Part shown: one piece after another, positions 12,626 through 23,339 of the stretch
Layout: each line of letters starts with the position of its first letter
Position numbering within the stretch: the stretch's first letter is position 1
The notes under the pieces: model-generated
The model's database searches: none
What the model was told of the DNA's origin: nothing
The model's input: the letters and a program-made list of their open reading frames with translations, nothing else
Position numbers and translations under genes: made by a program
Assembly (NCBI GenBank): GCA_034440635.1
Contig: JAOTON010000897.1
Coordinates: 3,465,001 to 3,529,000, forward strand
Reading direction: 5' to 3'
Length of the DNA: 64,000 bases
From: Lepas anatifera
Lineage: Eukaryota; Arthropoda; Thecostraca; Lepadidae

Positions 12626-13587
12626 TTAACCCTCGCCCGGTGGGGGCGTTTGAACACCCGTCGGTTTTTTTCCGGCGGCAAGAAAAACGGCAGCGCCAAG
12701 CGCCGCCGTACTTGTCACAGCTTATCCTTGATAAAGTCCGCAACTTCTCGCAAAATTTTAAGGTTAAGTCATCTCAGGTCAGGTCACTAGTGCAGGTCAA
12801 GTGACCTCATCTCAAAAATGTTTAAGGTGGCATAAGTAAGAAATGGGAAATCCATCGAATTGAAACTTATACCACATAATGGGCCCACCAAGCGCTAAAA
12901 CATATATTCTGGGATTTTAATATCGATGACCTAAGGTCAAGTACAGACCATGACCTCTCCATTGGAAATGCATGGAATAAAAGATATTGGGCTGTATTTG
13001 TGTAGATACAACTGAAAATACCTTTATATTCTCAAAATCGTAGTATCCTGTGCCCCTTTCCAGGTTCATTTTGCAATTTTTGACCCGTGACCTCTGAGAG
13101 GTCATCTGGGGGGTATTTAAGCAGTTTCCAGACTTAGGTCAATAACTTTGCATGAAATGATGAAACAACTTTTATTTTGATGTCATTGCGTTCAGGCTGC
13201 TATTGCGAGTCGATTAATATGCATATCGACTATGTTAGGTTAAAAAGTGACCTTCACCTGACCTGGGGTCAGGTCATTTTTGTCTTTTGACCTAGCATGG
13301 TTATACTCTACATTATTCGATTCGCCGTGACGAGAGAAAGCGAATGGTGCCCAAAAAATGGTTCTAACTCAGCTCTCAGACGCCAGAGCACAAAAACTTT
13401 ACCCAAAATGCCACTTTCTTTGACCTCTCATGACCTTAATATTGAACTGAGCCAAAAAGTGACTAATATAGTTTCTTCATGAATTTGTATAGGCTATCCA
13501 CCAGCATTCGCGTTTTTTCGCTATCCCGCATAGGGGCCAAGTTCGAAGGGGTTGTTCAAACACCCCACCTACCGGGGCGAGGGTTAA
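12626..13587. mobile_element. TTAA-flanked non-autonomous DNA transposon, piggyBac-like, copy b
   Basis: TTAA (12626-12629) is followed by CCCTCGCCCGGTGGGGGCG; the right end reads CCCCACCTACCGGGGCGAGGG before TTAA (13584-13587). Interior positions about 12,829-12,970 align closely with 21,171-21,320 of copy c, sharing 'ttgaaact.ataccacata', 'gggcccacca' and 'gtgacctaaggtca'-type words. About 0.96 kb, no transposase. Both ends and interior agree with copy c, so the family assignment is firm even though the superfamily (piggyBac) is inferred from TTAA and CCCT only. Confidence 0.75.
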
Positions 13588-14350
13588 TAACAATATGACA
13601 TATTTATGTCAAAAGGTACTCCTTGTGTTTCAGTGTTAGTTACGTGTACTAAAAAAGCACGGTTGTCATCACAACTAACTGTATGCAGCTAATGACATCA
13701 TGATTGACTTTCCAGTGGTTTCAAAGACCATTCAGAAGAACACGTTCTAACGTGTAATTCTGAACGAAAATAAAGTAAAGGACTTCGCTCCGCAGCCGCA
13801 ACTAACGCCGTTCGGTCCCTGTAGGTTCACATATGATATGGTACTAGCAGACTAATGGTACCAAGCGGAATGGGTCTGTAATTTGTTTAGCCCTCGCTCT
13901 GCCGGCACCCCGGGAGTTACACGCCCTGCCGGCATGGCTGAAAAAACCTCCTCTGGTTTACTGATAGAGAACTTGAAGTGTAGGCGGTCGTATGTGCCTT
14001 ACAGGGTCTCAAAAGACACCTCAATCATTTTTCACCTTGTTCGTATAAGTTTCATATATGAATTCCTATCAAGTGTGCCTAAATTAGTCCTTTTAACCAA
14101 ACCTTGCAGTTTCATCCCGACCACAGCGGCCGCCACCCGCGGCGCGCTGCCGCCTGCCCCGTGTCCCGGGTACAGCCTCAGACAGGAGGTGCCGGCACCT
14201 GGCGCCGGTGCCTGAGCGCTGAGAGTGGCGGCCGCGCCAGCGATCACATGCATTCGCTGTGGGATGGCGCCCCAACGGCGAAACAATTATATGGGACCAT
14301 TTCAAAAGCGGAAAAGAAACTTTTTGACGTTTGATATGCCATCTACATAA
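13588..14350. other. no gene recognised; GC-rich patch
   Basis: The AT-balanced start holds no recognisable feature. A GC-rich patch at about 14,125-14,230 partly matches, in inverse orientation, 24,160-24,230 (for example 'tctgaggctgt' against 'cagaggctgtcgcgggcc'). No coding domain was seen. Confidence 0.35.
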
Positions 14351-16410
14351 CAGGGACGGCGGATTCCAGGTTGCAAGTGGTGCAGTTGCACCACTCGATT
14401 TTTTCAAGTGGTGCAAAAGTATCTTTTGCACCCCTTGTTTTGGCTTTGTCCAGGAGGCGCCCCTCCCTGGCCTCAGCCGGCGCCCCCGGCCGGTCAGAGA
14501 AAATCAAGCCTAATTACCGCCTACCTGAAAAGGTAGGATCCTCTGTGAAAAAATAGACATTTTCATATATGAATGGCGCCCTCTTACATCATAGCCGCGC
14601 CCTGGGCAGCAAAATGCGCCCCCCTTGAGTAAAGGCGCCCCTCTGGGTAGCATAGGCGCCCTTGGATAGCGTAGGCACCTCCTGGACAGCCGAGGTGCCT
14701 CCGAAGAAGAGAAACGGCGCCACTGGATATCACATGCACCCCTGGACAGCAAAAGGCGCCCCCGCATCGAATTGGCGCCCCTGGATAGGAAGGCGCCCTT
14801 GGGTAGGAAAGGCGCCTCCTGGAGCGCAAAGGTGCCTCCTGGAGAGAAAAAGACGCCCCTGGAGAGCAACGGCGGCAGGGACGGCGGATTCCGCGGGACA
14901 GGGTCTGCAGTTGCACACCATGAAAATGTTGGTGTGCAAAAGTATTTTCTCGCACACCTGGTTTTCACCTAGTCCGGAGAGGCGCCCCCCACGGATTTGG
15001 GTGGCACCCCCGGATTTGGCCGGCGCCCCCGGCCGGTCAGAGAAAATCAAGCATAATCACCGCCTACCTAAAGAGGTAGGATCCTCTGTGAAAAAGACAT
15101 TTTCATACATGAATGGCGCACCTTGACATCAAAGCTGCGCCCTGGAAAGCAAAAGGCGCCCCCTTGAGTAAAGGCGCCCCTCTGGATAGCATAGGCGCCC
15201 TTGAAAAGCGTATACGCCTCCTGGAGGGCTAAGACGCCTCCGAAGAAGAGAAACGGCGCCCCTAGATATCACATGCGCCCCCTGGTTAGCACAGGCACTC
15301 CTGGATAGCAAAAGGCGCCCCCGCAGAAAAAAGGCGCCCCCTGGATAACATAGGCGCCCTTGGATAAGAAAGGCGCCCTCTGGAGAGAAGAGGTGCCTCC
15401 TGGAGAGAGAAAAACGCCCCCCCAGAGCAACGGCGGCAGGGACGGCGGATTCCGCGGGACAGGGTCTGCAGTTGCACACCATGAAAAATGATGGTGTACA
15501 AAAGTATATTTTCGCACACCTGGTTTTGAACTGGTCTGGAGAGGCGTCCTCCCCCACGGATTTGGCCGACGCCCCCGGCCGGTCAGAGAAAATCAAGCCT
15601 AATCACCGCCTACCTGAAGAGGTAGGATCCTCTGTGAGAAAAACATTTTCGTGTATGAATGGCGCACCTTGACATCAAAGCTGCGCCCTGGAAAGTAAAA
15701 GGCGCCCCACCCCCTTGAGTAAAGGCGCCCCTCTGGATAGCAAAGGCGCCCCTAGAAAGCAAGAGGCGCCCTGGATAGAAAAAGGCGCCCCCAGAGAGGA
15801 GTAACGATGCCCCTGGATAGCATAGGCGCCATCTGGTTAGCACAGGCACTCTTGTACACCAAGAGGCACCCCTCATAGAGCAAAGGCACCCCTCTGGATA
15901 TCATAAGCTCCCTTGAATAGCAATCGCGCTCCCTGGACAGCAGGGGCGCCCTCTGGATAGCATAGGCGCCCCCAAAACAGCAAATACGCTCTTTGATACT
16001 AAGGCGCCCCAGATAGCAGAAGCGTCCCATGGACAGAAGACACCCTCTGGATAGCATAGGCACCCCTGGACGACAGAGGCACCCCTAAAGAAGAGCAACG
16101 GCACCCCGGGATAGCATATGCGCCCCTGGTTCGCACAGGCACCCCTGGACAGCAAAAGGCGCTCCTTCCCGCCCCCTGAGTAAAGGATCTGGGCATCTGG
16201 ATAGCATAGGCGCCCTGGATAGCGCAGGCGCCTCCTGGACAGCAGAGGCTCCTCCGGAGAAGATCAACGGCGCCCCATGGATATCATACGCGCCCCCTGG
16301 TTAGCACAGGCACCCCTGGATAGCAAAAGGCGCCCCCCTGGAGAGAAAAGGCGCCCCCTCTGGAAAGAATAAGCACCTATGGATAGGAAAGGCGCCCCCT
16401 GGAGAGCAAA
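14351..16410. repeat. higher-order tandem array: 230-bp module plus 19-bp minisatellite, three modules
   Basis: The module starting CAGGGACGGCGGATTCC occurs at 14,351, 14,876 and 15,437 (spacings 525 and 561 bp). Each continues with a 'ttgcacacc..tgaaaa..ggtgtgcaaaa' hairpin, 'ccggtcagagaaaatcaag' and 'ctacctgaagaggtaggatc', and then runs into a ~19-bp minisatellite of the type 'ggatagcaaaggcgcccct'. After the third module the minisatellite runs from about 15,680 to 16,410. Modules 2 and 3 are much closer to each other than to module 1. The module is the left part of the TIR element at 2757-3191, so this looks like in-place amplification of a transposon that carries a VNTR. Long open frames on both strands are repeat artefacts. 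Confidence 0.75.
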
Positions 16411-17379
16411 GCAAAACATTTTTTAAGGAAAACTCAGTGGGGGAGATTTTCTTGTGCTGGCCATTATAGTGTCTTCGGGGATCAAACCCCCATTAGGAGG
16501 GGGCCTTAATAAAATTTAGACGTGCTAGTATTAAAAAATGTATCCCAATTTTTGTTATTCCATATTCTAAAGGTTAGAGATGCTGCCCAGGACTGCTAGT
16601 TTTTTCGACGGAAGAAGGCCAAACCGGGTTTGAAAAAAAAGCCAAAAGGGTCAAATTGTATTTGCACTGAAAAATATTTTTTATATAAATTTCGTCCAAG
16701 TTCTTCCCAGTACGGCTCTTAAAGTCTGAGTCTCACTGAAGTTCTCAAGGGACTTGTCACGGATACCCCGACCCCACCACCCGAACGAGCAACGCCCACA
16801 ATGAAGGGTTGATTTAGAAGCCAAAATTTTACCTCCCACAAAGCGCAGGGATGGCCGCCTCGCTCAGGTCTTCCTCTTATCAGTCAGTTGCCAGCCGGCC
16901 TACGTCGGGCAAACGATTGAGCGCCGGAGCGTCTCAGAGGAACCGATCCCAAGCCTGGACATGCACTGCCACTGCATGCTTCTCAGCAGCAGGCCGGAGC
17001 CCGACGCTCTACCAACTGAGCCACCGGGGCGGCCAAATGGCCAAATAAATACCACAAAAGCCATATTTGAGGCTGAAACGACCCCTACCGGTTGTCATAA
17101 GCCCACAGAAAAAGGACAGGGTACTCTTGTATCACTGCAGTGAACAGTGCACTGTATAAAACTAAATGTTGATAATTTGATATTGACTTGACGAGATATT
17201 TTTAGCACACTGCCCATTTCATAAGAAGCCAGGAGTGCCCTTCCAATCCCGTGTGGCCACCCAATGATTTTATCCACATAACTAAACAATTTGTTAGCAT
17301 TATCAATTACCTTGGCCGCACCACTCCCCACTAACATTTGATATTTTCCTGCTTTTCCTCTGAATTGTTTGCTCTTGAA
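16411..17379. other. no protein gene recognised
   Basis: Apart from a tRNA-like patch on the minus strand (16,860-17,035, listed separately) I see no gene. The frames around 17,100-17,550 have no recognisable domain. Confidence 0.35.
16860..17035 (-). repeat. possible tRNA-derived SINE fragment
   Basis: On the minus strand 'ggtggctcagttggtagagc' (about 17,025-17,006) is an excellent pol III A box. A weak B-box-like 'gggatcggttcc' lies about 60 bp downstream, farther than in a true tRNA. I read it as a decayed tRNA-derived SINE head rather than a tRNA gene. No target duplication was found. Confidence 0.35.
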
Positions 17380-17660
17380 CAGTGACGGATCCATAGGCAG
17401 ATCCAGGATTATCATTCGGAGGGGGCACCCTCCCGGGGGCGCCATCTGGAGCAGGGGGCGCCACTTTTGACCGGAAAAATCTATCAGATGGGCGTAAAAT
17501 CCTATCGGTGAGCACCGATTTTCGCATCGTGGGGGAAGGGTGGGAAGCGCCATTTCAGGCGAGTGCCATCGACCTTTCAGGGGTCGCCGTGACCATTTCA
17601 GGGGCGCCGAGGATCGATCGGGGGCTTAATCTGCCCCTCCCCTTTGCCCCCTGGATCCGC
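17380..17660. mobile_element. hAT-type MITE remnant (CAGTGRCGGATCC ends)
   Basis: The left end CAGTGACGGATCC and the right end CTGGATCCGC resemble the termini of the well-preserved element at 31,056-31,452 (CAGTGGCGGATCCAG). The last bases of the right end are missing. Both ends abut similar words ('ataggcagatccaggatt' and 'atatgggcagatctagaatt'), which might be parts of a nested second element. There is no coding capacity. Confidence 0.4.
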
Positions 17661-18720
17661 ATATGGGCAGATCTAGAATTTTGGTAAGTGGGGGAAAGCG
17701 GAGCCTCAGAGTGCGCACTTTACCATCAACTTTTCACGTAAAGGGCGCCTGTGGTATTCGGTTTTCGGTTGCCGTCATTTTTGTGGATCGTATTTTTAAC
17801 AACGTTCTGTCCCTCCCTCCCCCAGCCATAACAGTTTGTACCAGCCAAGCAAGATGCCTATTTGGCGTGGTATTTGAAACGATGAATTGCTAAACAGTTC
17901 AGTCCACACTTTTTTCGCCACCTCTTGAAAAAAAACTGTAACTGCCACTAGGTCATGGGGAAATGCAAAACCATTGGGAAGATGCAACAGCTGAACATAA
18001 AGGTACATATCTGAGGATTTTTCTATTTGTGAAGAGGGGTTAACTTTATTTTAGTATCAAATATGATAAGCATCATTGTGCCTTTCCACGTGGCCAAGAT
18101 TCGTAAGATAATGGTGAGAGGACATTGAAAATAATCGCAGCGAGTGTGAACCTGGCCTGTGCGCTGTCCCAGAAAATTATCTCAGCGGAAAAGCTTTTTA
18201 CATTGTAGGCAATACAAGCGGACTTTAACCCACATTATTAATTGCTCCTAAAAAATAATGTTTGAACCAGATGGCAGACTAAAGGAGATATAAGGAAAGT
18301 TGAAACGTTAAGATAAACACAGAATGAAGTAGGTATGTGGGCATTTTCCATCGACCTTTATCTATATTCTTCAATTCATCAGCATGGAAAAATTGCTCTT
18401 GTGCGTGAAATTTCGAGAGGTGTTAAGAGAATTTTGGCAGCCATGTGATTGAATGCTGAAATAGATCATGGCAGGAATAGGCATGTGTGATTTGTGACAT
18501 AAATGGGACCCACTAGAATAAAAAGAAAACAGTTTCAACGTGTCCAAGTACTCTCTTGATAAATTGATAACTTTTTCTCGTTTATTGGCTGTGATTTGCG
18601 CGTTTAATGATCATGTGCAGTGTTCAGATTGAAGTGAAAAGACCATTCAGTTTGATAAAACGAGTATGTTTTGTCACTGACCATCCACTTATACCATCAG
18701 CCATCGTCTTCAGGTGAAGT
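17661..18720. other. no gene recognised
   Basis: Mixed sequence upstream of a decayed LINE. It may include unrecognised 5' parts of that LINE, but no conserved motif can be pointed to. Confidence 0.35.
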
Positions 18721-18746
18721 TCAGGACGCATCATTTAAGAGAAGAG

Positions 18747-20029
18747 GTGAGCGTGCACTTTGCATGCCCAAATCGAGACACAGCCGGCCTCCCGATGGAC
18801 AGATCGCGCAGAAATACGTCCTCGTCGCGTTTGATTTCACGCACGCGTACGAGGTAGTGGACCACCACCTGCTACGCGTTCGCCTACTGGAGATGGGGCT
18901 GCCAAATTGCACGATGGCCTGGATTTGGCAGTGGCTCCGGGACCGAAGGGTCAAGGTTCAACTAAATGGCGCGCTTTCCAGTGAGCGCATTTTCCGAACT
19001 GGTCTGCCGTAAGGAAGTGTCTTATCGCCGGATTTATTTTTGTTATGGGCGGCTCGGCTGGTAGACGCACTTCACGCGGTTCCCGGATGCTCCCCTACAT
19101 GTACGCCGATGATACAGCGGCTCTCTGCACGGGCAACAACATCCAAGTCGCCAAGGACCGGGCGCAAGCTGCTGCTGGCACCCTCGTGAAGTGGGCCCAA
19201 CAGCACAAAATGGTGGTATCAGGAGCCAAGACCCAAGTACTGGTGATGTCCCAGTGGGCCAGAGACGCCGATCCCTTCAGTTTTAAGGTCGAAGGGAAGT
19301 CTGTCACTGCTGGAGACACCCTACAGCTACTTGGCGTCACCATCGATCGGCTCCTCCACTTCGGTCCACACTGTAAGAGACTGTGGGAGAAGGTCCACCC
19401 CCGCATCTCCCACCTACGTCAACTGTCCGGCTGCAACTGGGGATTGCACGAACAGCACCTCCGAACCGTCGCTACTGGCTACGTGAGAGGAGCGATGGAG
19501 TGATCCATGCGCTGCCGCCTGAAGACCCTCTGTGAAGACGTGCGGAGGCGACAGCGCCCTCTCGACTCTCCTCGGTGACCGGGTGGCGGCAGGTGAGCAG
19601 AGAGATGTGGGATCAAGCAGGCATCTCTCTCCCCATCAAGTCTCTCCTTCCTCGACGACTTCCACCGTGGGTATCAGGAGAGTGAGTCATATTTCAACTA
19701 GACGTGGGTCCACTGATATCAGGAGCGCCACCTGTCCGGAAGAAGCGAGTAGCTCTCCTCCACCTCGCTTCCCTGACTCAATGTGGCACATGGGTGTGGA
19801 CCGACGGGTCAGTGCACGGAGGGGTCACGAGCGGGGGAGCTGGGTCTTCATCGAGTCACCAGACGGAGCCCAGCATGAGCTCAGGCGACCAGCAGGCTCG
19901 CTCTGCTCGAGTTTTCAGGCTGAGATGGTAGCCCTCCAAACTGACTGTGTCTTCCTATTGGACCACTCAGTGCACACAGAAGATCCGGTCATCTTCAGCA
20001 TGGCCCGCCAAGGTGATGACGCATTATAG
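18747..20029 (+). pseudogene. non-LTR retrotransposon remnant: reverse transcriptase plus RNase H (I-group type)
   Basis: Conceptual translation gives RT blocks in order: 'VLVAFDFTHAYEVVDHHLL' (first catalytic Asp region), 'FRTGLP' with the following Gln codon turned into TAA at 19,010, 'GSVLSPDLFLLW', and 'MYADDTAAL' (catalytic YADD, about 19,099-19,125). A TGA interrupts the frame at 19,501, and at least one frameshift lies between 19,012 and 19,100. Further down an RNase H start is visible: 'VWTDGSVHGGVTSGGAG' (about 19,797-19,847) and, in another frame, 'SSFQAEMVALQ' near 19,910. RT followed by RNase H is the arrangement of I/R1/Loa/Ingi-group LINEs. No endonuclease was seen upstream. Not functional. 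Confidence 0.75.
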
Positions 20030-20115
20030 AAATAAAATGGCTTCAGTGTCTGTAGATAAGACAGCGAATCGGTAAAAATTGCAAACTTCCTCACCATCAG
20101 CTTAGACACCTGGTC
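20030..20115 (-). pseudogene. inverted RNase H segment of the same LINE
   Basis: The minus strand reads 'VRKFAIFTDSLSYLQTLK', the expected third RNase H motif (hydrophobic-TDS-x-S-x-LQ) that should follow the 'AEMVALQ' motif just upstream on the plus strand. The two motifs lie on opposite strands with the switch at about 20,027, so the LINE tail appears inverted here. It could instead be a second LINE inserted in the opposite orientation. Confidence 0.45.
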
Positions 20116-20517
20116 CAAACAGCAAAAAAATGGCGTACAGCTCTGAAGTAAAAATGGATCCTTCGTAAGGCAAACTAGAAAACTTCTCAACATCGTCACC
20201 AACAAATGTACGCCCTGTGCCATTGTCACTTTCTTTTGCAACGGTCAGTTCATAAATTACTGGCGCGTCAGTTCAGGATGCAAATATTTGCTTTGTTGGA
20301 GTAGGTCTGTGTTCGTGTTAACTGTCGAGATGAGCTATGATTCAATAACAGCTGCCTCATGTGGTTATACGAGACTGCTGTCGATACCAGCCTGTGCCAG
20401 CCAGGCACAGACTCTCACTCCCGGGTGACGGGTTGCAACACGCGAGCCACTGTCTATCTGACAGAGGTAGGCGTCGCCAAAAAATGTTTGGTATGTGGGG
20501 CGTGTTGGTGACTGATT

Positions 20518-20969
20518 TTAAAGGAAACGTGGCACCTTGGTAAAATCCTGGAATTTTGTGTAATCAGACGTATTTTTAGCCCAAAATAATGAAACCACTA
20601 ATGATGTCTCTGAAAAAGTACAATAAGCTCAATACTTTGATTTTTGAAATACTCCTCTAGGAAAAGAAATAAAAATCTGCCTGTGGATGATGTTATGATC
20701 TGGCAACCACTACCATACTCGAAACACTTCAAGGGCTTCGATTGACTGATGTTCATCGTGATGTCAGCATATGTGGTCACCCAGCAGCTCACAACAATGG
20801 CCGCCTGACGAGAGGTACATGAGAGGTACATTTCGGGTAGGTTTTAGTTTTTCTACGGAAATTCGAGTTCCAAGACAAATGATACATAGAGCACCTGGTT
20901 TTCCGACTTGCTTTATAACTTGGCTATCTCAGTTAAAATCACGTTCTAAAGGTGCCACGTTCCCTTTAA
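20518..20969. mobile_element. 452-bp TTAA-flanked MITE, GGGAACGTGGCACCTT family, copy 1
   Basis: TTAA (20518-20521) is followed by AGGAAACGTGGCACCTT. The right end is AAGGTGCCACGTTCCCT followed by TTAA (20966-20969). The interior aligns along its length with 43,756-44,211 in the opposite orientation, for example 'cttgaagcattttgggtatg' there against the 'catactcgaaacacttcaag' complement here. There is no coding capacity. Its right TTAA is also the left TTAA of the next element. Confidence 0.8.
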
Positions 20970-22163
20970 CCTTCGCCCGGGTGGGGGTCTTTTAGACCCC
21001 CTCGGGTTTTTCCGAAGTGACCAAAAAACGGCGGCGCGCAGCGCCGTCAAACTTGGTCTAGCTATTCCTCCATCATTTTTATATATTTCCTGAAAATTTT
21101 AGCTCAAGGTCATATCAGGTCAGGTCACCAGGCCAGGTGAAGTGACCGCACCTCAAAAAATGATTAGGGCCGCATAACTAAAAGGAGGGTTAATCGATCA
21201 AGTTGAAACTCATACCACATATTGGGCCCACCAGGAGCTACAACATTTGTTTCGGGATTTTTTATATTGGTGACCTAAGGTCATGTGCAGAGCATGACCT
21301 CCCCATTGTAAATACATGGGGAAAATCACGAAATGAGCTTTTCTCAGTAAGTATGGATGGAATCAACTTCAAACATCGGTGACGACTTGCTCTTATCCCT
21401 TTTCTGAAATTGGTGCCAAACATTTTGACTTGTGACCTTTAAAAGGTCACCTTAGGTGAAAGAAACATTTTTTGGTGTTTTACTCTATAAATTTTTAATA
21501 AACTAAGATGGAACTTTTATTTTGTCCCCAAAGTGTTTGTATAGTCACTGCAAGTCAAATGATATACATTATGACTATACCAGGTCAAGTTGGGTCAGAC
21601 CGTTGACCTGGGTCAGGTCAAATTCCTAAATTTGACCTGGTATAGCAATATTATATATCATTCTCTTTGTATTGACGAGAGGATTGCAATGGTGCATCAA
21701 CTATGGCTGTATCGTGTTTGGTTTGGAAGTTATTAGCGAAAAAGGAAACGCCCTAATGCGTGGGTGGCTATGGACATTCCAAAGAATATGCCCAATATTC
21801 AGTAACCTGTAGCTCCCTAGGCTTTGACCTGACACGAAAACGAATGCCACTTTGATGTAACAGCAACTCAAGAGCTTTCGAATGGTGTTAGAAAAATGTT
21901 TCTAGCTATCATAGTTTCTGAGATATATGAGGTTTTCTTAGTACACCTCATATTAGCGATTTTGACCTATTTTGGCCTCTGGTGACCTTGATATTGACCT
22001 GACAAGAAAAATGACCGAAGTGTTTTCGATATCATTTTTGAAAAGCTTTCGATTGCCGTTTTGCGCTTTTTTCTAGCTCTCTTAGTGTTTGAGATCGTGG
22101 GGGTCTTTTTAGCCCCCCACCATGGCGAAGGTGGCTCGTACCCGCCACCGGGGCAAGGGTTAA
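20966..22163. mobile_element. TTAA-flanked non-autonomous DNA transposon, piggyBac-like, copy c
   Basis: TTAA (20966-20969) then CCTTCGCCCGGGTGGGGG; right end CGCCACCGGGGCAAGGG then TTAA (22160-22163). The interior is dominated by 'ggtca / tgacc' words and shares a 140-bp block (21,171-21,320) with copy b. About 1.2 kb, no transposase. It directly abuts the neighbouring MITE. Confidence 0.75.
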
Positions 22164-22480
22164 TGGCTTAATGCAAAGCGAGTATCTTACTGCGCATTTG
22201 TAGCGGTATTTCATTAATGTCCACTAGCATGCTTATTCATAGGGTGAAGCTTGGAACGCCCCTGTTACTATTTTCATAGCGTGATGATGGACATATCGAT
22301 AATCTTTTTCGCGGACTAAGGAGCGGCCTCCTACACAACACAGCCGTACTCGATCTTCGAACGAATAAGCGATCTCTACAGCATAAGAAGCTTATAACGT
22401 AGCGTATAACGTATATATAGGCGATAAGCGTATAACGTGTATAGCATGAGACCATTTCTCTATCCGCACCGTATCTCATC
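22164..22480. other. no gene recognised
   Basis: AT-rich sequence with a local 'cgtataacgtatata / cgtataacgtgtat' duplication at about 22,395-22,445. Nothing else can be supported. Confidence 0.35.
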
Positions 22481-22493
22481 CTCGTCAACACCT

Positions 22494-22678
22494 AGGGGGA
22501 TGAGGTGGCTTAGTGGATAACACCCTTGTCTTCTAAGCCACCGGTCCCGTGTTCAAGTCCCGGCGGAGCCATTGAATAAGTCGATCTGATCCCCAAAATC
22601 CCTTCCAACAAGGTGAGAGTTGGCGACGCCGTATGACCCTGGCAGTTGGTGCGTCGTTAAACCCCAAAAATTATTATA
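22494..22678 (+). mobile_element. tRNA-derived SINE with 13-bp target duplication
   Basis: The head reads 'ggtggcttagtggataacac' (A box) and, about 30 bp on, 'gtgttcaagtcccggcgg' (B box), in tRNA-like spacing. The body contains 'cgccgtatgaccctggcag' and 'gtcgttaaaccccaaaaa', ending in an ATT-type tail. CTCGTCAACACCT occurs perfectly on both sides (22,481-22,493 and 22,679-22,691). The intact duplication points to a fairly recent LINE-mobilised insertion. The SINE is transcribed by RNA polymerase III from the internal boxes and encodes no protein. Confidence 0.85.
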
Positions 22679-22847
22679 CTCGTCAACACCTTCAGTATTT
22701 TCAGCGTATCGAAATATTTTTTGCGGAAATCCTTCAGGTGTGGCACATATGAAAGTTTATCGAGTGTGAGCCTGATCAATCTGGTTTCTGCTACGACGTC
22801 GCTCGGATTTCCGCGAATTTACAACATCGGGTATTCAGTCTCAATGT

Positions 22848-23226
22848 CTATTATAGATTGTCTATTATACACTTTGTCTTTGAACTTGAAAATTTCAGTC
22901 CATTGCGTGTGATCCATTGCTGCAATATGTCAAGGCCAAGCTGCAGCCGCCTCTGCGCAGCTGCTGTAGTAGACGCTGTCACCCATATTGTGAAGTCTTC
23001 AACAAAAAGCACATGACGTATGTTTGCGGGAAGTGTCTGCAATATCATTGGTCATAACTGCAAACAAGACTATGAAAATCACAGAATCCTGGGCTATGCC
23101 ACTCTGTTGCTGATACCAATCCGATACGACTGAGTTTACGCGAAATCTAAAATACCTATTTTTCGGAATATTAGAAATAAACCAACCCAAGTGGCCTCGC
23201 ACGCCGAGTCCAAAGAGTTTCTGTAG
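22848..23226 (-). pseudogene. LINE reverse-transcriptase fragment
   Basis: Minus-strand translation in shifted frames gives 'LFGLGVRGHLGWFISNIPKN', then 'RFRVNSVVSDWYQQQSGIAQ', then 'VLFAVMTNDIADT', then 'HVLFVEDFTIWVT' and 'NGLKFSSSKTKCI'. These are RT blocks 3-6 of a Jockey/I-type LINE in correct order. The catalytic YADD is altered to FVED, and PQGS is altered to AQDS. At its upstream edge it abuts a minisatellite-bearing TIR element. Not functional. Confidence 0.75.
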
Positions 23227-23339
23227 AACGCCTTTGGATGGCAAAGGCGCCCCCAAGGTATGATGGCGCCCCCTGGGGAGGAAGGCGCCCCTCCAGAAAA
23301 TCTTGCACCTCTTCTCGAAAATGGAATCCGCCGTCTCTG
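23216..23339. mobile_element. right end of a GGACGGCGGATTCC-family element (copy E)
   Basis: 'aaaatcttgcacctcttctc' then 'gaaaatggaatccgccgtct' and 'ctg' matches the right end of the element at 2757-3191. It is preceded by about four units of the 'ggcgccccct' minisatellite. No left end was found; the adjoining sequence is LINE RT. Confidence 0.6.

Noticed and set aside
14510..15600. Minus-strand frames of about 150 codons in the 19-bp array
   Set aside because: Low-complexity translations of the module plus minisatellite; several frames are open at once.
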